The notes: generated by a model not told the origin, from the sequence alone. Shown: positions 23,064-32,087, numbered from the stretch's first letter. The stretch: 42,011 nucleotides of DNA from 2-01-FULL-51-21 sp964348955 (GCA_964348955.1 CAYGEN010000002.1:1-42011), one strand, 5' to 3'. Made by a program: numbers and translations.

Positions 23064-24818
23064 TTATTCCGAAACAACGCGTAGCACTTCTTCAATGGTC
23101 GTAATGCCCTGCACCGACTTAAAAATACCGTCTTGAATCATCGGGAGCATGCCTTCGGAAATGGCTTGCTTTTCTATGGTATCGGAAGTGGCACGCTTCA
23201 TAATTAGGTCTTTAATGGTCGGTGTCACCGCAAGCACTTCGTGAATTCCGATGCGTCCGCTGAAACCATCTGGACACTCGGGTGACGCTTTGGGACGATA
23301 GAACGGAACTTTTTCCCAGGTGACATCGGCGGCGACTATTTTTTCCTCCTTGAGCACCGCGAGCACATGGTCAAGGTCAACCGATTTGGCAAGCGCGGCA
23401 ATTTCCGTTTTCGTCAGACGATACTCTTCCCGCGACTGACAGAGTCGGCGCACCAACCGCTGACCAATAACCACATTCACAGTTGAAACCAGAAGAAACG
23501 GCTCGGAGCCCATGTCAATCATGCGCGGAATGGCGCCGGCGGCGGAGTTGGTGTGAAGTGTGGAGAGTACCAAATGGCCGGTGAGCGACGCATTAATCGC
23601 AAGCGAAACCGTCTCGCTGTCGCGAATCTCGCCAACCATAATAATATCGGGGTCTTGGCGCACGAACGAACGGAGTCCCGCGGCAAACGTAAAACCAATG
23701 TCCGGTTTGACCTGCGTTTGATTAATGCGCGGCATCTGATATTCAATCGGGTCTTCAATGGTTGAAATATTTACCTCGGGAGTATTCACCATATCAAGAA
23801 GCGTATAGAGCGTGGTTGTCTTCCCCGAACCCGTTGGGCCGGTGGTGAGAAGCATGCCGGTTTTTTGCTTGAGCGCGTTGTGGATCCGCTCCAATCCCTC
23901 GCCATGGAACCCGAGCCCCTCCAGAGAAAATCCGCCCGCGCTCTCACGCAAAAGACGCATGACGACTTTCTCTCCGTAAAACACCGGCAAAATGGAAACG
24001 CGCAGAGACACTTGTTGTCCGTGCACATCAACCTTGAACCGGCCGTCTTGCGGCAGGCGTTTTTCGTCAAGCTTTAAGTTCGCCAGCACTTTGATGCGCG
24101 CGGTGATGGACGAGCCGGCCGATTTCGGCAGTGACATCGCGTCATGCAACATGCCATCAATACGATACCGCACGATGACCTCGCGCTCCATCGGCTCAAT
24201 GTGCACGTCGGATGCGTTTTGCGTTACCGCGTGGCTGAGTAGCGTATCAACAATTCTAACCACGGGCAGATTTTCGGCGAGTTTCTTGAGGTCAGTGACC
24301 GTCGCGTCGCTACCCGCCTCCATACCAGCGGCATTGAGAGACTCCGCCTCTTTTTTAATAATGTCTCCGAACTCGTCTTTGAGCGTCTTCTGATACTGCA
24401 ACAACACGCTCTTGATTGACTCGGCGTCAGTGAGACGCGGAAGAATTTTTAAGCTGACTTTTTTCTTGACAAAATCAATCGCCTCAAGGTCGTCCGTGTC
24501 AAGCATCGCCACTTCAAGCGAGTCCCCTTCCCGCTTAAATGCAATGATATTGTTGTTGCGTGCTATGGGCTCGGGAATAAGCGAGAGTACTTCTGCATCA
24601 ACTTTTTTCCCTTTGAGATTGACGAACGGGATGCCAAGCACATAAGCCTGCATGCGCCGCAGGTCGTCCTCGGTCAAAATATCGCGATTAACGAGGACGG
24701 CGCCAATGCTTTTTCCGCCCTCTTCCGCCGCCACCTTTTCAGCCGCCTCAAATTCCGTCCGCGACACCAGTCCCGAATCAACGATAAACCCCTTTAACTG
24801 TTTTTCATCAATGTGCAT
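23064..24818 (-). CDS. pilB: Type IV pilus assembly ATPase PilB (GspE family)
   Basis: A 584-residue cytoplasmic motor that drives pilus extension. The N-terminal GspE/PilB domain covers about 1-150. The ATPase core has Walker A GPTGSGKTTTLY (near 326), Walker B DPDIIMVGEIRD and the His box TGHLVLSTLHTNSA. The zinc site that in the family has four cysteines keeps only two (RLCQSREEY and SPECPDG), so it is probably not zinc-bound in the usual way. ATG 24818 (MHIDEKQLKGF) was chosen over 24863 because a TATACT box at 24852-24857 lies between them. Confidence 0.94.
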   Translation of the reverse strand: MHIDEKQLKGFIVDSGLVSRTEFEAAEKVAAEEGGKSIGAVLVNRDILTEDDLRRMQAYVLGIPFVNLKGKKVDAEVLSLIPEPIARNNNIIAFKREGDSLEVAMLDTDDLEAIDFVKKKVSLKILPRLTDAESIKSVLLQYQKTLKDEFGDIIKKEAESLNAAGMEAGSDATVTDLKKLAENLPVVRIVDTLLSHAVTQNASDVHIEPMEREVIVRYRIDGMLHDAMSLPKSAGSSITARIKVLANLKLDEKRLPQDGRFKVDVHGQQVSLRVSILPVFYGEKVVMRLLRESAGGFSLEGLGFHGEGLERIHNALKQKTGMLLTTGPTGSGKTTTLYTLLDMVNTPEVNISTIEDPIEYQMPRINQTQVKPDIGFTFAAGLRSFVRQDPDIIMVGEIRDSETVSLAINASLTGHLVLSTLHTNSAAGAIPRMIDMGSEPFLLVSTVNVVIGQRLVRRLCQSREEYRLTKTEIAALAKSVDLDHVLAVLKEEKIVAADVTWEKVPFYRPKASPECPDGFSGRIGIHEVLAVTPTIKDLIMKRATSDTIEKQAISEGMLPMIQDGIFKSVQGITTIEEVLRVVSE

Positions 24819-24905
24819 AGCGAGAAACGATATAGGATATAAGATATAGATAGTATAGCGCACCCCGCGCGCCTACTCGCGTCCGTTTTCAACAGGAACA
24901 GAATT

Positions 24906-24953
24906 GTTTATCAAACACTCTTGTTTATCAAACACCGAGTGTTTGATAAACAA
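24906..24953. repeat. Palindrome of the TTTATCAAACAC family with an extra half
   Basis: Arms of 15 bp (24921-24935 and 24939-24953) around CGA. Directly before them GTTTATCAAACACTC (24906-24920) repeats the left arm. Same core as at 6236 and 25112. Confidence 0.75.
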
Positions 24954-25111
24954 TGATGAGTGCATCATAGGAGTGTATGTATACACCACCCCAAAGCTAT
25001 GTTTTGGAGATGAATGCGCGAAGACGCGAAGATGAAAAACACGCGATGCGAACACACAATGCAGAAATGGCAGAGAAAAGGTATAGGAAGGCATAAGAAA
25101 AATGTACACTC

Positions 25112-25138
25112 TTTATCAAACACTCGGTGTTTGATAAA
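25112..25138. repeat. Palindrome of the TTTATCAAACAC family
   Basis: Arms of 12 bp (25112-25123 and 25127-25138) around TCG. The loop is the complement of the CGA found in the other copies, so this copy is in the opposite orientation. Confidence 0.75.
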
Positions 25139-25217
25139 TCAGAGGGATGGTGGAATGAGGAACTTATATGTTCGCGCTTTGCCATGCCAACACCAATCCC
25201 CTACTTACTGGACTGGG

Positions 25218-25285
25218 TTGACAAATTTTTGTGAAAGTATATGTTGTAGGTATCTGCAGTCCGCCCCGAAGGGGCGGACGTTTTT
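25218..25285 (+). promoter_or_regulatory. nusA promoter and 5'-terminal terminator-like hairpin
   Basis: TTGACA (25218-25223), a 16-nt spacer and TATGTT (25240-25245) form a promoter. Transcription would begin near 25252. A GC-only stem TCCGCCCC/GGGGCGGA around GAA (25260-25278), then CG and five T (25281-25285), follows at once, 68 nt before the nusA ATG. This is a complete intrinsic terminator in the leader. Since NusA itself modulates pausing and termination, it could be an autoregulatory attenuator. A stabilising 5' hairpin is the alternative. Confidence 0.65.
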
Positions 25286-25353
25286 AGAAAATAACAAGCA
25301 GAACGAGTATATTTTTTAGGTTTTCCCATTAGTTTCACTCATAAAAAACTGCT

Positions 25354-26589
25354 ATGTTTGACCTTAAAGTAATTCATTCGGTGCTGGACCAGCTTGAAGA
25401 AGAGCGCGGCATTCCGCGCGCAAAAGTGCTTGAAGCGATAGAAACGGCGCTTGCAACCGCATACAAAAAAGAATACGGGAAGCGCGGGCAGATTGTCCGA
25501 GCGTCTTTTGACATACATACCGGCAAGGCGGAATTTTCCCAAGTAAAAATCGTGGTTGACCCTGCGCAGGTCATTATGGATGAAGAAGAACATGAGGAAC
25601 GAGAGGAGAGCGGCGAGCGCGTTCGCTACAATCCCGAGCATCATATATTTCTTGAGGATGCGCAAAAAATGAAAAAGGACGTGCAGTTGGATGATGAGCT
25701 TATATTTCCTCTTGAAACAAAAGGAGACTACGGGCGTATCGCCGCTCAAACCGCCAAGCAGGTGATTATTCAAAAAATCCGCGAAGCGGAGAAGGTGTCC
25801 GTACTTGAAGAGTTCGGTAAACGGGAGGGAGAGATTGTCTCGGGAACCGTCCAGCGCATTGAGCGGGGTAATCTTTTTATTGACCTTGGACGGGCAACCG
25901 GCATTCTCCCGTACGAAGAACAAATTCCCGGCGAGCGGTATCGCCAAGGGGAGCGCATCCGCGCGCACCTCGCCTCGGTTGAAGAAAGTCCTCGGGGTAT
26001 TTTCCTGCGCCTTTCGCGCGCCCACCCGCAATTTCTCGTAAAGCTCTTCGCCCTTGAAGCGCCCGAGGTGGCGAGCGGTGCCGTTGAAATTAAAGCTATC
26101 GCCCGCGAGCCCGGCTCGCGGTCAAAAATTGCGGCGCGTTCACACGACGAACACATTGACCCCGTTGGTTCTCTCGTCGGACAGCGTGGGGTACGCGTTT
26201 CAACCGTCATGAGCGAGCTCGGCGGAGAAAAAATAGACATTATTGAGTGGTCAGAAAAACCGCAAGAGTTTATTGAGGACGCGCTCTCACCGGCAAAGGT
26301 GCTCTCGGTTACGATTGACGAGGGCGCGCACAAAGCCGTTGTTGAGGTCTCTCCCGACCAACAGTCGCTTGCCATAGGTAAAGGCGGGCAAAATGTGCGT
26401 CTTGCCGCAAAGCTGACGGGTTGGAAAATAGACATTCAGTCCCTGCGCCGAGAGCCGCTTGCAGAGAGTGAGGCGGCGGCAGAGGAAGTTGCAGATGAAA
26501 AGCCCCCTGATGTAGCACGTGATGCGATGACCACCGAGCCAGAAACGGCAGTCCAGGAAAACCAGGAAAAAACTCAAAACAAAGAATAA
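25354..26589 (+). CDS. nusA: Transcription termination/antitermination factor NusA
   Basis: A 411-residue RNA polymerase-binding protein that modulates pausing, termination and antitermination. The N-terminal domain (about 1-150) includes LEAIETALATAYKKEYG (29-45). The S1 domain (about 155-225) begins GTVQRIERGNLFIDLGRATG. The KH domains follow, with DPVGSLVGQRGVRV (about 269-282) and SLAIGKGGQNVRLAAKLTGW. The C-terminus is a short acidic tail without the AR repeats of E. coli NusA. Flanked by a leader hairpin and a strong terminator, so it is transcribed alone, without the usual rimP and infB neighbours. Confidence 0.96.
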   Translation: MFDLKVIHSVLDQLEEERGIPRAKVLEAIETALATAYKKEYGKRGQIVRASFDIHTGKAEFSQVKIVVDPAQVIMDEEEHEEREESGERVRYNPEHHIFLEDAQKMKKDVQLDDELIFPLETKGDYGRIAAQTAKQVIIQKIREAEKVSVLEEFGKREGEIVSGTVQRIERGNLFIDLGRATGILPYEEQIPGERYRQGERIRAHLASVEESPRGIFLRLSRAHPQFLVKLFALEAPEVASGAVEIKAIAREPGSRSKIAARSHDEHIDPVGSLVGQRGVRVSTVMSELGGEKIDIIEWSEKPQEFIEDALSPAKVLSVTIDEGAHKAVVEVSPDQQSLAIGKGGQNVRLAAKLTGWKIDIQSLRREPLAESEAAAEEVADEKPPDVARDAMTTEPETAVQENQEKTQNKE

Positions 26590-26603
26590 AAAAAGACGAC
26601 ACT

Positions 26604-26633
26604 AAAAAGCCGCTCGATTACGAGCGGCTTTTT
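26604..26633 (+). terminator. nusA terminator
   Basis: A 13-bp perfect stem (26604-26616 and 26621-26633) around ATTA, ending in five T. The matching five A make it bidirectional in principle. Confidence 0.9.
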
Positions 26634-26689
26634 AGTTCATGATAAATAAACTAACCCCAAAGCATAGTTTTAGGGCAATTTATTTTTGA

Positions 26690-26790
26690 GAACCGAAGGT
26701 TCAAAACGCTGACCCGCCCTTTCCGCAGAAAGAGCGGGTTCACGGCTCTCCTCTACGGGGAACCGGGTACGGTTCCCCGACCCCCCCTCC
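26690..26790. repeat. GC-rich double-hairpin repeat
   Basis: Two hairpins follow one another: ACCCGC...GCGGGT (about 26719-26750) and GGGGAACC...GGTTCCCC (about 26758-26778). A short GAACC...GGTTC-like word at about 26691-26700 precedes them. The reverse complement shares layout and words with 2905-3015 next to fusA. Located between nusA and the Kelch genes. Confidence 0.5.
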
Positions 26791-26794
26791 GCAT

Positions 26795-26969
26795 AGATAA
26801 CAATAAGACGGCTATAGTTGTCTTATTGTTATCTTTTCAATTTCTCTCATATACGCATACTGCCAAATACAAAGTACAACGAGTATGAATACTTATGCTA
26901 TAGCATAAGTATTCATACTCGTTGGGTTGATATTGGCGTTGATATTGGTGTTAAGGCAATCGTAAAATA
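26795..26969. repeat. Two-palindrome module, copy A
   Basis: Palindrome 1 at 26795-26834 (15-bp arms, central CTATAG) and palindrome 2 at 26877-26924, a perfect 48-nt inverted repeat with no loop, separated by a conserved AT-rich linker. The module lies directly downstream of the Kelch gene A stop. Copies B (29379-29534) and C (32262-32436) have the same order and linker. Confidence 0.85.
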
Positions 26970-29267
26970 TCAGAAATTCTTGAATCCTGTTTGTACTCTG
27001 GTTGCGGCTACATCCACCGTAAGATAAGAGTCCGGTACATCGGAAACCTCTCCGTCGCTTCCCACTATCGTAATGGCGAAATTTTTTGGCAGTCCGGCTG
27101 GCGCTTTGGAAAAGGTAACGGTCATAACCGAACTAGCCGAAGAGTCACCGCCTTGGGAAGGGTCCAAGGAAGTAAAGGGTGAAAATGTAACGGTACTCCC
27201 CGGCGGCAGTTCTGGCGAGTCCGAAACAAGCGTAAGCGTTATGTTGGAAAGCGGTCTGTTCGGAGTTGCATATCCAGCAAACGGCACGGCAACGATGGTG
27301 GTTTTAGCGACCGCACCGCCCGTGCCGATAAATGTAACGCTCGTCTGAATATTGGGACTATAAATATAGAATCCCGCGGGCGATACCGTTACCGATGTAT
27401 CTGCACGCGCCTCTCCCGCAAGCCCCTCGCAGTGAAGTGAAAGCTGATAGGTGTTGCCTACTCCCGTGAATGGCCCGACGTCGCTTTGCACCTGTGTTAT
27501 GGTCGGCACCGATTTAGGCCCTCCCCAGTTTAAAACCCCAGGGTTCGCGCTCGCCGTGCAAGTATTAAAGCTGTTAGAGCCGAACCATGAGAGTTCAGTA
27601 TTCTGGCCATCCCCGACAACTGCCGGATTTGCCGTGAGTGTGAGCGTCTGCGGCGACTTTTTATGCACGCCGCCCTTTGCCGGACTGAACTCAATCCAGC
27701 CGATAACATCGCCGCCCCACGCATGGCCGTAGAAATCTTTGCCTTCGGTGATGCCGACTTGGTAGTTGGAAGTGCCACACCCGGCAAAATCACCTTCGCC
27801 AATTGCTGACTCACAATCCAAACTAATCCACCCGTCCCAGCCGCCTGCCTGAGCGTCAATCGCGGAGAGTGCCCGCGCCCAGCCCGTTATTATTGCATCT
27901 GGAGAACCATTGTTGGAATAGGCATCCGGGTGAAAAGGGTCCCCACCCTCATTACTTTCCCCAAACGCAATCCACCCCACATTATCGCTCCACGCATACC
28001 CGGTCATGTCTCCAGTAAAATCATCAATCGTAACGCCGTAGGGAGGTATTGGCGTGCCTCCGAGGGGACACCCGGGAAGCGTTGTGCCGTCAAGAATCCA
28101 ATCCAGAGGGTTTGACAGTGGAGCGCTGAAGATTGAATCTGTGGCTACTCCAGTCTCACCTTCAACACCCCCAAAGAGATAAACGCGGTCGCCGATGGTT
28201 GCAATGCTTGAGAATACGAGCCCCACGGGGAGCTTTGCTCCTGTATTAACCCATCTCAATGGATCAGAAACCGGGGCGCGGAATATCATGTTGGTTATAC
28301 TACCCGGACCTTCGTACCCCCCAAAAAGGTAGACATAGTCGCCGATGACTTTGAGTTGGGAATGTGCAAGGCCGTTAGTGAGCGTGGCACCAGTATTGAT
28401 CCAGTTCGTGGGATCAGAAACTGGGGCGCTGTAGATGGTGTTGAGAGAATTAGAAAAAGCATCTCTTCCCCCAAAGAGATAAACATGGTCGCCGATGACG
28501 GCAAGTTGGGGGGCATAAAGACTACCAGGGAGTGTGGCATTGGTATTAATCCAGTTCGTGGGATCAGAAACTGGGGCGCGGAATATCATGTTGGTTATAG
28601 TGCCCGGACCTTCGTACCCCCCAAAAAGGTAGATATAGCCGCCAATGACAGCTGATTGGGAATGTGCAAGGCCGTTAGTGAGCGGGGCGCCGGTATTGCT
28701 CCAGTTCGTGGGATCAGAAACTGGGGCGCGGTAGATGATTTTGCTAGCAGAACCAAAAGGAAGGCTTCCCCCAAAGAGATATACATAGTCATCAGTGCCG
28801 TCACTATCAACATCAACGACAGCAAGTTGGGAACCATAAAGACCACTGGGGAGTGGTGTGCCGCCGGCATTGCTCCAGTTCGTGGGATCAGAAACCGGGG
28901 CGCGGTAGATGGTGTTGGTGACAAAAAAGTTAGTTCTTCCTCCAAAAAGATAAACATAGTCATCAGCGCCATCGCTATCAACATCAACGACAGCGAGAGA
29001 AGAGAGGTAGAGGGGCTCGTGAAGTTTGCCGACGACCACATTGTCGGAGGTACCATCGCCGTTTAAGTCGCAGTTCGCCGAGCTGAAGCTAATCCATCCC
29101 ACATTGTCGCTCCATGCCCAGCCGTAGACATTGTTAGAAGAAGCCGCGCGTGCAATTACTCCTTTTGAAAGAAGTATGTCAATGGCAAAAGAGCCGCCGA
29201 CCGTGAGAAGCGCCACGAGAAGCGCAATGAATATCTTGCGGTTCATAATGAGTGCGATACCGTTCAT
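26970..29267 (-). CDS. Exported Kelch-like beta-propeller protein A
   Basis: About 765 residues. A signal sequence with MNRKIFIALLVALLTVGGSF leads into VYGWAWSDNVGWISF, a module common in exported CPR proteins. Then come about seven Kelch-like repeats with the pattern YLFGG...IYRAPVSDPTNW (about 70-400), a second GYAWSDNVGWIAFG, a third related AWGGDVIGWIEF, an Ig-like stretch with LSWFGSNSFNTCTAS and a C-terminal beta domain ending VQTGFKNF. No sorting motif or transmembrane tail is seen; likely secreted or surface-attached. The minus-strand TATACT touches the first ATG (29276), so ATG 29267 or 29246 is the better start. It is paralogous to B. Confidence 0.85.
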   Translation of the reverse strand: MNGIALIMNRKIFIALLVALLTVGGSFAIDILLSKGVIARAASSNNVYGWAWSDNVGWISFSSANCDLNGDGTSDNVVVGKLHEPLYLSSLAVVDVDSDGADDYVYLFGGRTNFFVTNTIYRAPVSDPTNWSNAGGTPLPSGLYGSQLAVVDVDSDGTDDYVYLFGGSLPFGSASKIIYRAPVSDPTNWSNTGAPLTNGLAHSQSAVIGGYIYLFGGYEGPGTITNMIFRAPVSDPTNWINTNATLPGSLYAPQLAVIGDHVYLFGGRDAFSNSLNTIYSAPVSDPTNWINTGATLTNGLAHSQLKVIGDYVYLFGGYEGPGSITNMIFRAPVSDPLRWVNTGAKLPVGLVFSSIATIGDRVYLFGGVEGETGVATDSIFSAPLSNPLDWILDGTTLPGCPLGGTPIPPYGVTIDDFTGDMTGYAWSDNVGWIAFGESNEGGDPFHPDAYSNNGSPDAIITGWARALSAIDAQAGGWDGWISLDCESAIGEGDFAGCGTSNYQVGITEGKDFYGHAWGGDVIGWIEFSPAKGGVHKKSPQTLTLTANPAVVGDGQNTELSWFGSNSFNTCTASANPGVLNWGGPKSVPTITQVQSDVGPFTGVGNTYQLSLHCEGLAGEARADTSVTVSPAGFYIYSPNIQTSVTFIGTGGAVAKTTIVAVPFAGYATPNRPLSNITLTLVSDSPELPPGSTVTFSPFTSLDPSQGGDSSASSVMTVTFSKAPAGLPKNFAITIVGSDGEVSDVPDSYLTVDVAATRVQTGFKNF

Positions 29268-29276
29268 ATCACTCAT

Positions 29277-29282
29277 AGTATA
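29277..29282 (-). promoter_or_regulatory. -10 box TATACT of Kelch gene A
   Basis: TATACT lies immediately before an ATG and 9 nt before the next in-frame ATG (29267). The surrounding 29221-29320 is identical to 32041-32140 before Kelch gene B. Confidence 0.55.
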
Positions 29283-29341
29283 CTAGACTATGCGCATCAC
29301 TGGAGAGGGCGGTGTGGATTCAAAAATCCCAAACCATAGGG

Positions 29342-29368
29342 GTGTAGCAAGGTGACACCTTGCTACAC
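29342..29368. repeat. REP-like palindrome 1
   Basis: Arms GTGTAGCAAGGTG (29342-29354) and its complement (29356-29368) around one A. The first of five copies near the RAYT transposase gene. Confidence 0.85.
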
Positions 29369-29378
29369 GGCACCGCAT

Positions 29379-29534
29379 AGATAACCATAAGACGACTATA
29401 GCCGTCTTATGGTTATCTTTTCAATTTCTCCCATATACGCATACTGCCAAATACAAAGAGTACGAATACTTATGCTATAGCATAAGTATTCGTACTAGTT
29501 GGGTTGATATTGGTGTTAAGGCAATCGTAAAATA
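29379..29534. repeat. Two-palindrome module, copy B
   Basis: Palindrome 1 at 29379-29418 (16-bp arms) and palindrome 2 at 29459-29496 (19-bp arms, no loop), with the same linker as copy A. Differences from copy A are paired: CAATAAG/CTTATTG is CCATAAG/CTTATGG here, and GTATGAAT/ATTCATAC is GTACGAAT/ATTCGTAC. Directly downstream of Kelch gene B. Confidence 0.85.
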
Positions 29535-32087
29535 TCAGAAATTCTTGAATCCTGTTTGTACCTTGACTGCTTTCACGAGCACGGTGACGGTGGAGTCCGG
29601 AGAAGGGTTGTTGGTGTCGCTTCCCACCACTTTAATATAAAAGTCTTGCGGCAGTGGGTATGGCGCTTTGGAAAAGGTAATGGTCATGAGCGAACCCTCG
29701 CTATACGCGGAAGAGCCGGTAAATGAGGAGGGTGCGAAGGTAATAGTACTTCCGGGTGGCAATGCGGGAGAGACCGTCCATGAAAGGTTTATGGTATTGT
29801 CCGTATTATAACCGGCAACCGGCGTGGCAAATATTTTGGTTTTAGCAACCGCGCCGCCCGTGCCGATAAACGCAACCGTTGGGTCACTAAGACGAGAAAT
29901 GGAAAAATAAGGAGCTACTACCGTTACCAATGTACTAGCATACGCTTCTCCCCCAGACCCCTCGCAGCGAAGTGAAAGCTGATAGGTGTTGCCTACTCCC
30001 GTGAACGGCCCGACGCTACTACTCGAAACAGGCGGGGGCGACTTTTTCTCACTCCCGACCTCGTTCCAGTTGCCAACTTCCACACCAGTGCCAGCCTGAC
30101 TCGCGCTCGCCGTACAAGTATTAAAGCTGTCAGAGCCGAACCATGAGAGTTGAGTATTCTGGCCATCTCCGACAACCGCCGGATTTGCCGTGAGCGTGAG
30201 GTTCTGCGGCGCCTTTTTGTGTACACCAAATTTTATGGCACTGACAACATTTGCCGGCTTGAACTCAATCCAGCCGATAACATCGCCGCCCCACGCATGG
30301 CCATAGAAATTTTCGCCCCCTGTAATACCCACTTGGTAATTGGAAGTGTTATTACAGCCGTTATCGGCAAAACCACTTTTGTCTTCTGCTGATTTACAAT
30401 CCAAGCTAATCCACCCGTCCCAGCCGCCTGCGTCGGCGTCAATCGCAGAAAGCGCCCGCGCCCAGCCGGTTATTTTCGCGTCGATAGAATCATTGTCGCT
30501 TCGCGCTTCGCACAACGGCTTGCAGAGTTTGCTTGCTGTTTTGTCCCGTCCATCAATGCGACCATCTTTGTCATTATCACCAAACGCAATCCACCCCACA
30601 TTGTCGCTCCACGCATACCCGGTCATCGCTCCGGTAAACTCGTTAATGGTAACGCCATAGGGAGGTACCGGCTCTCCCTCTAAAGGGCAACCGGGAAGCG
30701 TCATGCCGTCAATAATCCAATCAGTCGGGTCGGAAAGGGGGGCGCGAAAAATGTAATCATGTACTTCCACCCCTACTTTCAACCCGCTACCCTCACCTAA
30801 GTTGTCAATCCCACCGAAGAGATACACATAGTCGCCGATGGTTTCAATATTTGAATACGCACGCCATGCAGGAATTCTTGCACCCGTATCAACCCACTTC
30901 GTTGGGTCGGATACGGGGGCGCGGAAGATATTGCTGTAGAAAGTGCTTCCGAAAAGGTAGACGTAGTCGCCGATGACAGCGAGTGATGAGTTAACGACTC
31001 CCGGCTCGCCACCATTAAAATTGCCATCGCACGGCGTACCGGTATCAGTAAACGGGAGTTTCTTACCGGTATCCTCCCAATTTCCAGGGAAATATGGGTC
31101 AGTGATATCTGCGCGAAGGATGGAATCACTGCGGCCATGAAACCATACAACCGAATCGCCTAAGTATTCATCATTTGTCCCGCCAAAGAGGTAGGCGTAC
31201 TTGCCGATAACAGCTATATGCGACTTTTGAAGGCCGTGCTCCACATACTGTGTAAGAGTTTTTGGACACGTTCTAGGAGACATCTCACGCCAAAAAGTGA
31301 TTGGCGGAAGTTTTTTGCCGGTGTCTACCCAGTTTGCCGGGAATGTCGGGTCGGTGGTGTCTGCGCGGTAGATGACATCGGAACTTTGGTTGAAGGTATC
31401 ACGGATGGAGGCACCACCGAAGAGGTAAACGTATTTTTTGCCATTGGAGTCGGGGATGATGGCGATGGAAGAGTGTTCAAGTTTACCCGGAAGACGTATG
31501 GCCGAGTTTGCCTCCGTCATGTTCATCCAGTTCGTCGGGTCAGAAACGGGAGCGCGGTAAATAATGTCTTGTATGCCCCCGCTGTAATTACCTTCTTCGT
31601 TCACAGTATAGTCGCTCCCACCGAAGAGGTAGATGTATGGGTCTATCTTTATAATGCTTGAATTGCCGAGATTGCTCGGGAGCACTTTGCCGGTGTCAAT
31701 CCACTTTGTCGGGTCGGCGGTGTCTGCGCGGTAGATGACATTGGTGTAAGGGCCATATGAGCCCCCGTCCTTGTCAGTGCCCCCGAAGAGAAAAACGGAG
31801 TCACCGACAACTTGGAGGTGCGAGCTGGCAAGCGGTGCGGGAAGTCTGCCGGCAATTACATTGTCAGAAGTCCCGTCGCCGTCCAAATCACAGCTGTTTG
31901 AGTTGAAACTTATCCACCCGATGTTGTCGCTCCATGCCCAGCCGTAGACATTATCAGTAGAAGCCGCACGGGCAATCGCTCCTTTTGAAAGAAGTGAGTC
32001 TAGGGCAAGAGAGCCACCGAGCGCGAGGAGTGCCACGAGAAGCGCAATGAATATCTTGCGGTTCATAATGAGTGCGATACCGTTCAT
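29535..32087 (-). CDS. Exported Kelch-like beta-propeller protein B
   Basis: About 850 residues, same plan as protein A: signal sequence MNRKIFIALLVALLALGGSL, VYGWAWSDNIGWISF, Kelch-like repeats (about 75-440, for example YVYLFGGIDN and IIYRAPVSDPTNW), GYAWSDNVGWIAFGD, AWGGDVIGWIEF, an Ig-like segment LSWFGSDSFNTCTAS and a C-terminal VQTGFKNF. Its propeller repeats are more diverged and longer than in A, with extra Cys-containing loops. Promoter, signal sequence and downstream module are nearly identical to those of A, so the pair arose by tandem duplication followed by change in the exposed part. ATG 32096 is in frame but touches the -10 box. Surface adhesion or binding of host material is a guess. 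Confidence 0.85.
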   Translation of the reverse strand: MNGIALIMNRKIFIALLVALLALGGSLALDSLLSKGAIARAASTDNVYGWAWSDNIGWISFNSNSCDLDGDGTSDNVIAGRLPAPLASSHLQVVGDSVFLFGGTDKDGGSYGPYTNVIYRADTADPTKWIDTGKVLPSNLGNSSIIKIDPYIYLFGGSDYTVNEEGNYSGGIQDIIYRAPVSDPTNWMNMTEANSAIRLPGKLEHSSIAIIPDSNGKKYVYLFGGASIRDTFNQSSDVIYRADTTDPTFPANWVDTGKKLPPITFWREMSPRTCPKTLTQYVEHGLQKSHIAVIGKYAYLFGGTNDEYLGDSVVWFHGRSDSILRADITDPYFPGNWEDTGKKLPFTDTGTPCDGNFNGGEPGVVNSSLAVIGDYVYLFGSTFYSNIFRAPVSDPTKWVDTGARIPAWRAYSNIETIGDYVYLFGGIDNLGEGSGLKVGVEVHDYIFRAPLSDPTDWIIDGMTLPGCPLEGEPVPPYGVTINEFTGAMTGYAWSDNVGWIAFGDNDKDGRIDGRDKTASKLCKPLCEARSDNDSIDAKITGWARALSAIDADAGGWDGWISLDCKSAEDKSGFADNGCNNTSNYQVGITGGENFYGHAWGGDVIGWIEFKPANVVSAIKFGVHKKAPQNLTLTANPAVVGDGQNTQLSWFGSDSFNTCTASASQAGTGVEVGNWNEVGSEKKSPPPVSSSSVGPFTGVGNTYQLSLRCEGSGGEAYASTLVTVVAPYFSISRLSDPTVAFIGTGGAVAKTKIFATPVAGYNTDNTINLSWTVSPALPPGSTITFAPSSFTGSSAYSEGSLMTITFSKAPYPLPQDFYIKVVGSDTNNPSPDSTVTVLVKAVKVQTGFKNF

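Larger units (their letters stand above)
24864..25353. other. Intergenic region between divergent pilB and nusA
   Basis: A 490-bp gap with no convincing gene. It contains palindromes at 24921-24953 and 25112-25138, an extra half-copy at 24906-24920 and a CCCCAAAGC...GTTTTGG word near 24989. The nusA promoter and leader hairpin occupy 25218-25285. A 101-codon plus-strand frame at 25014 runs through a palindrome and has no recognisable features. Confidence 0.6.

Noticed and set aside
25014..25319. 101-codon frame before nusA
   Set aside because: It reads through a palindromic repeat, the nusA promoter and the leader hairpin.
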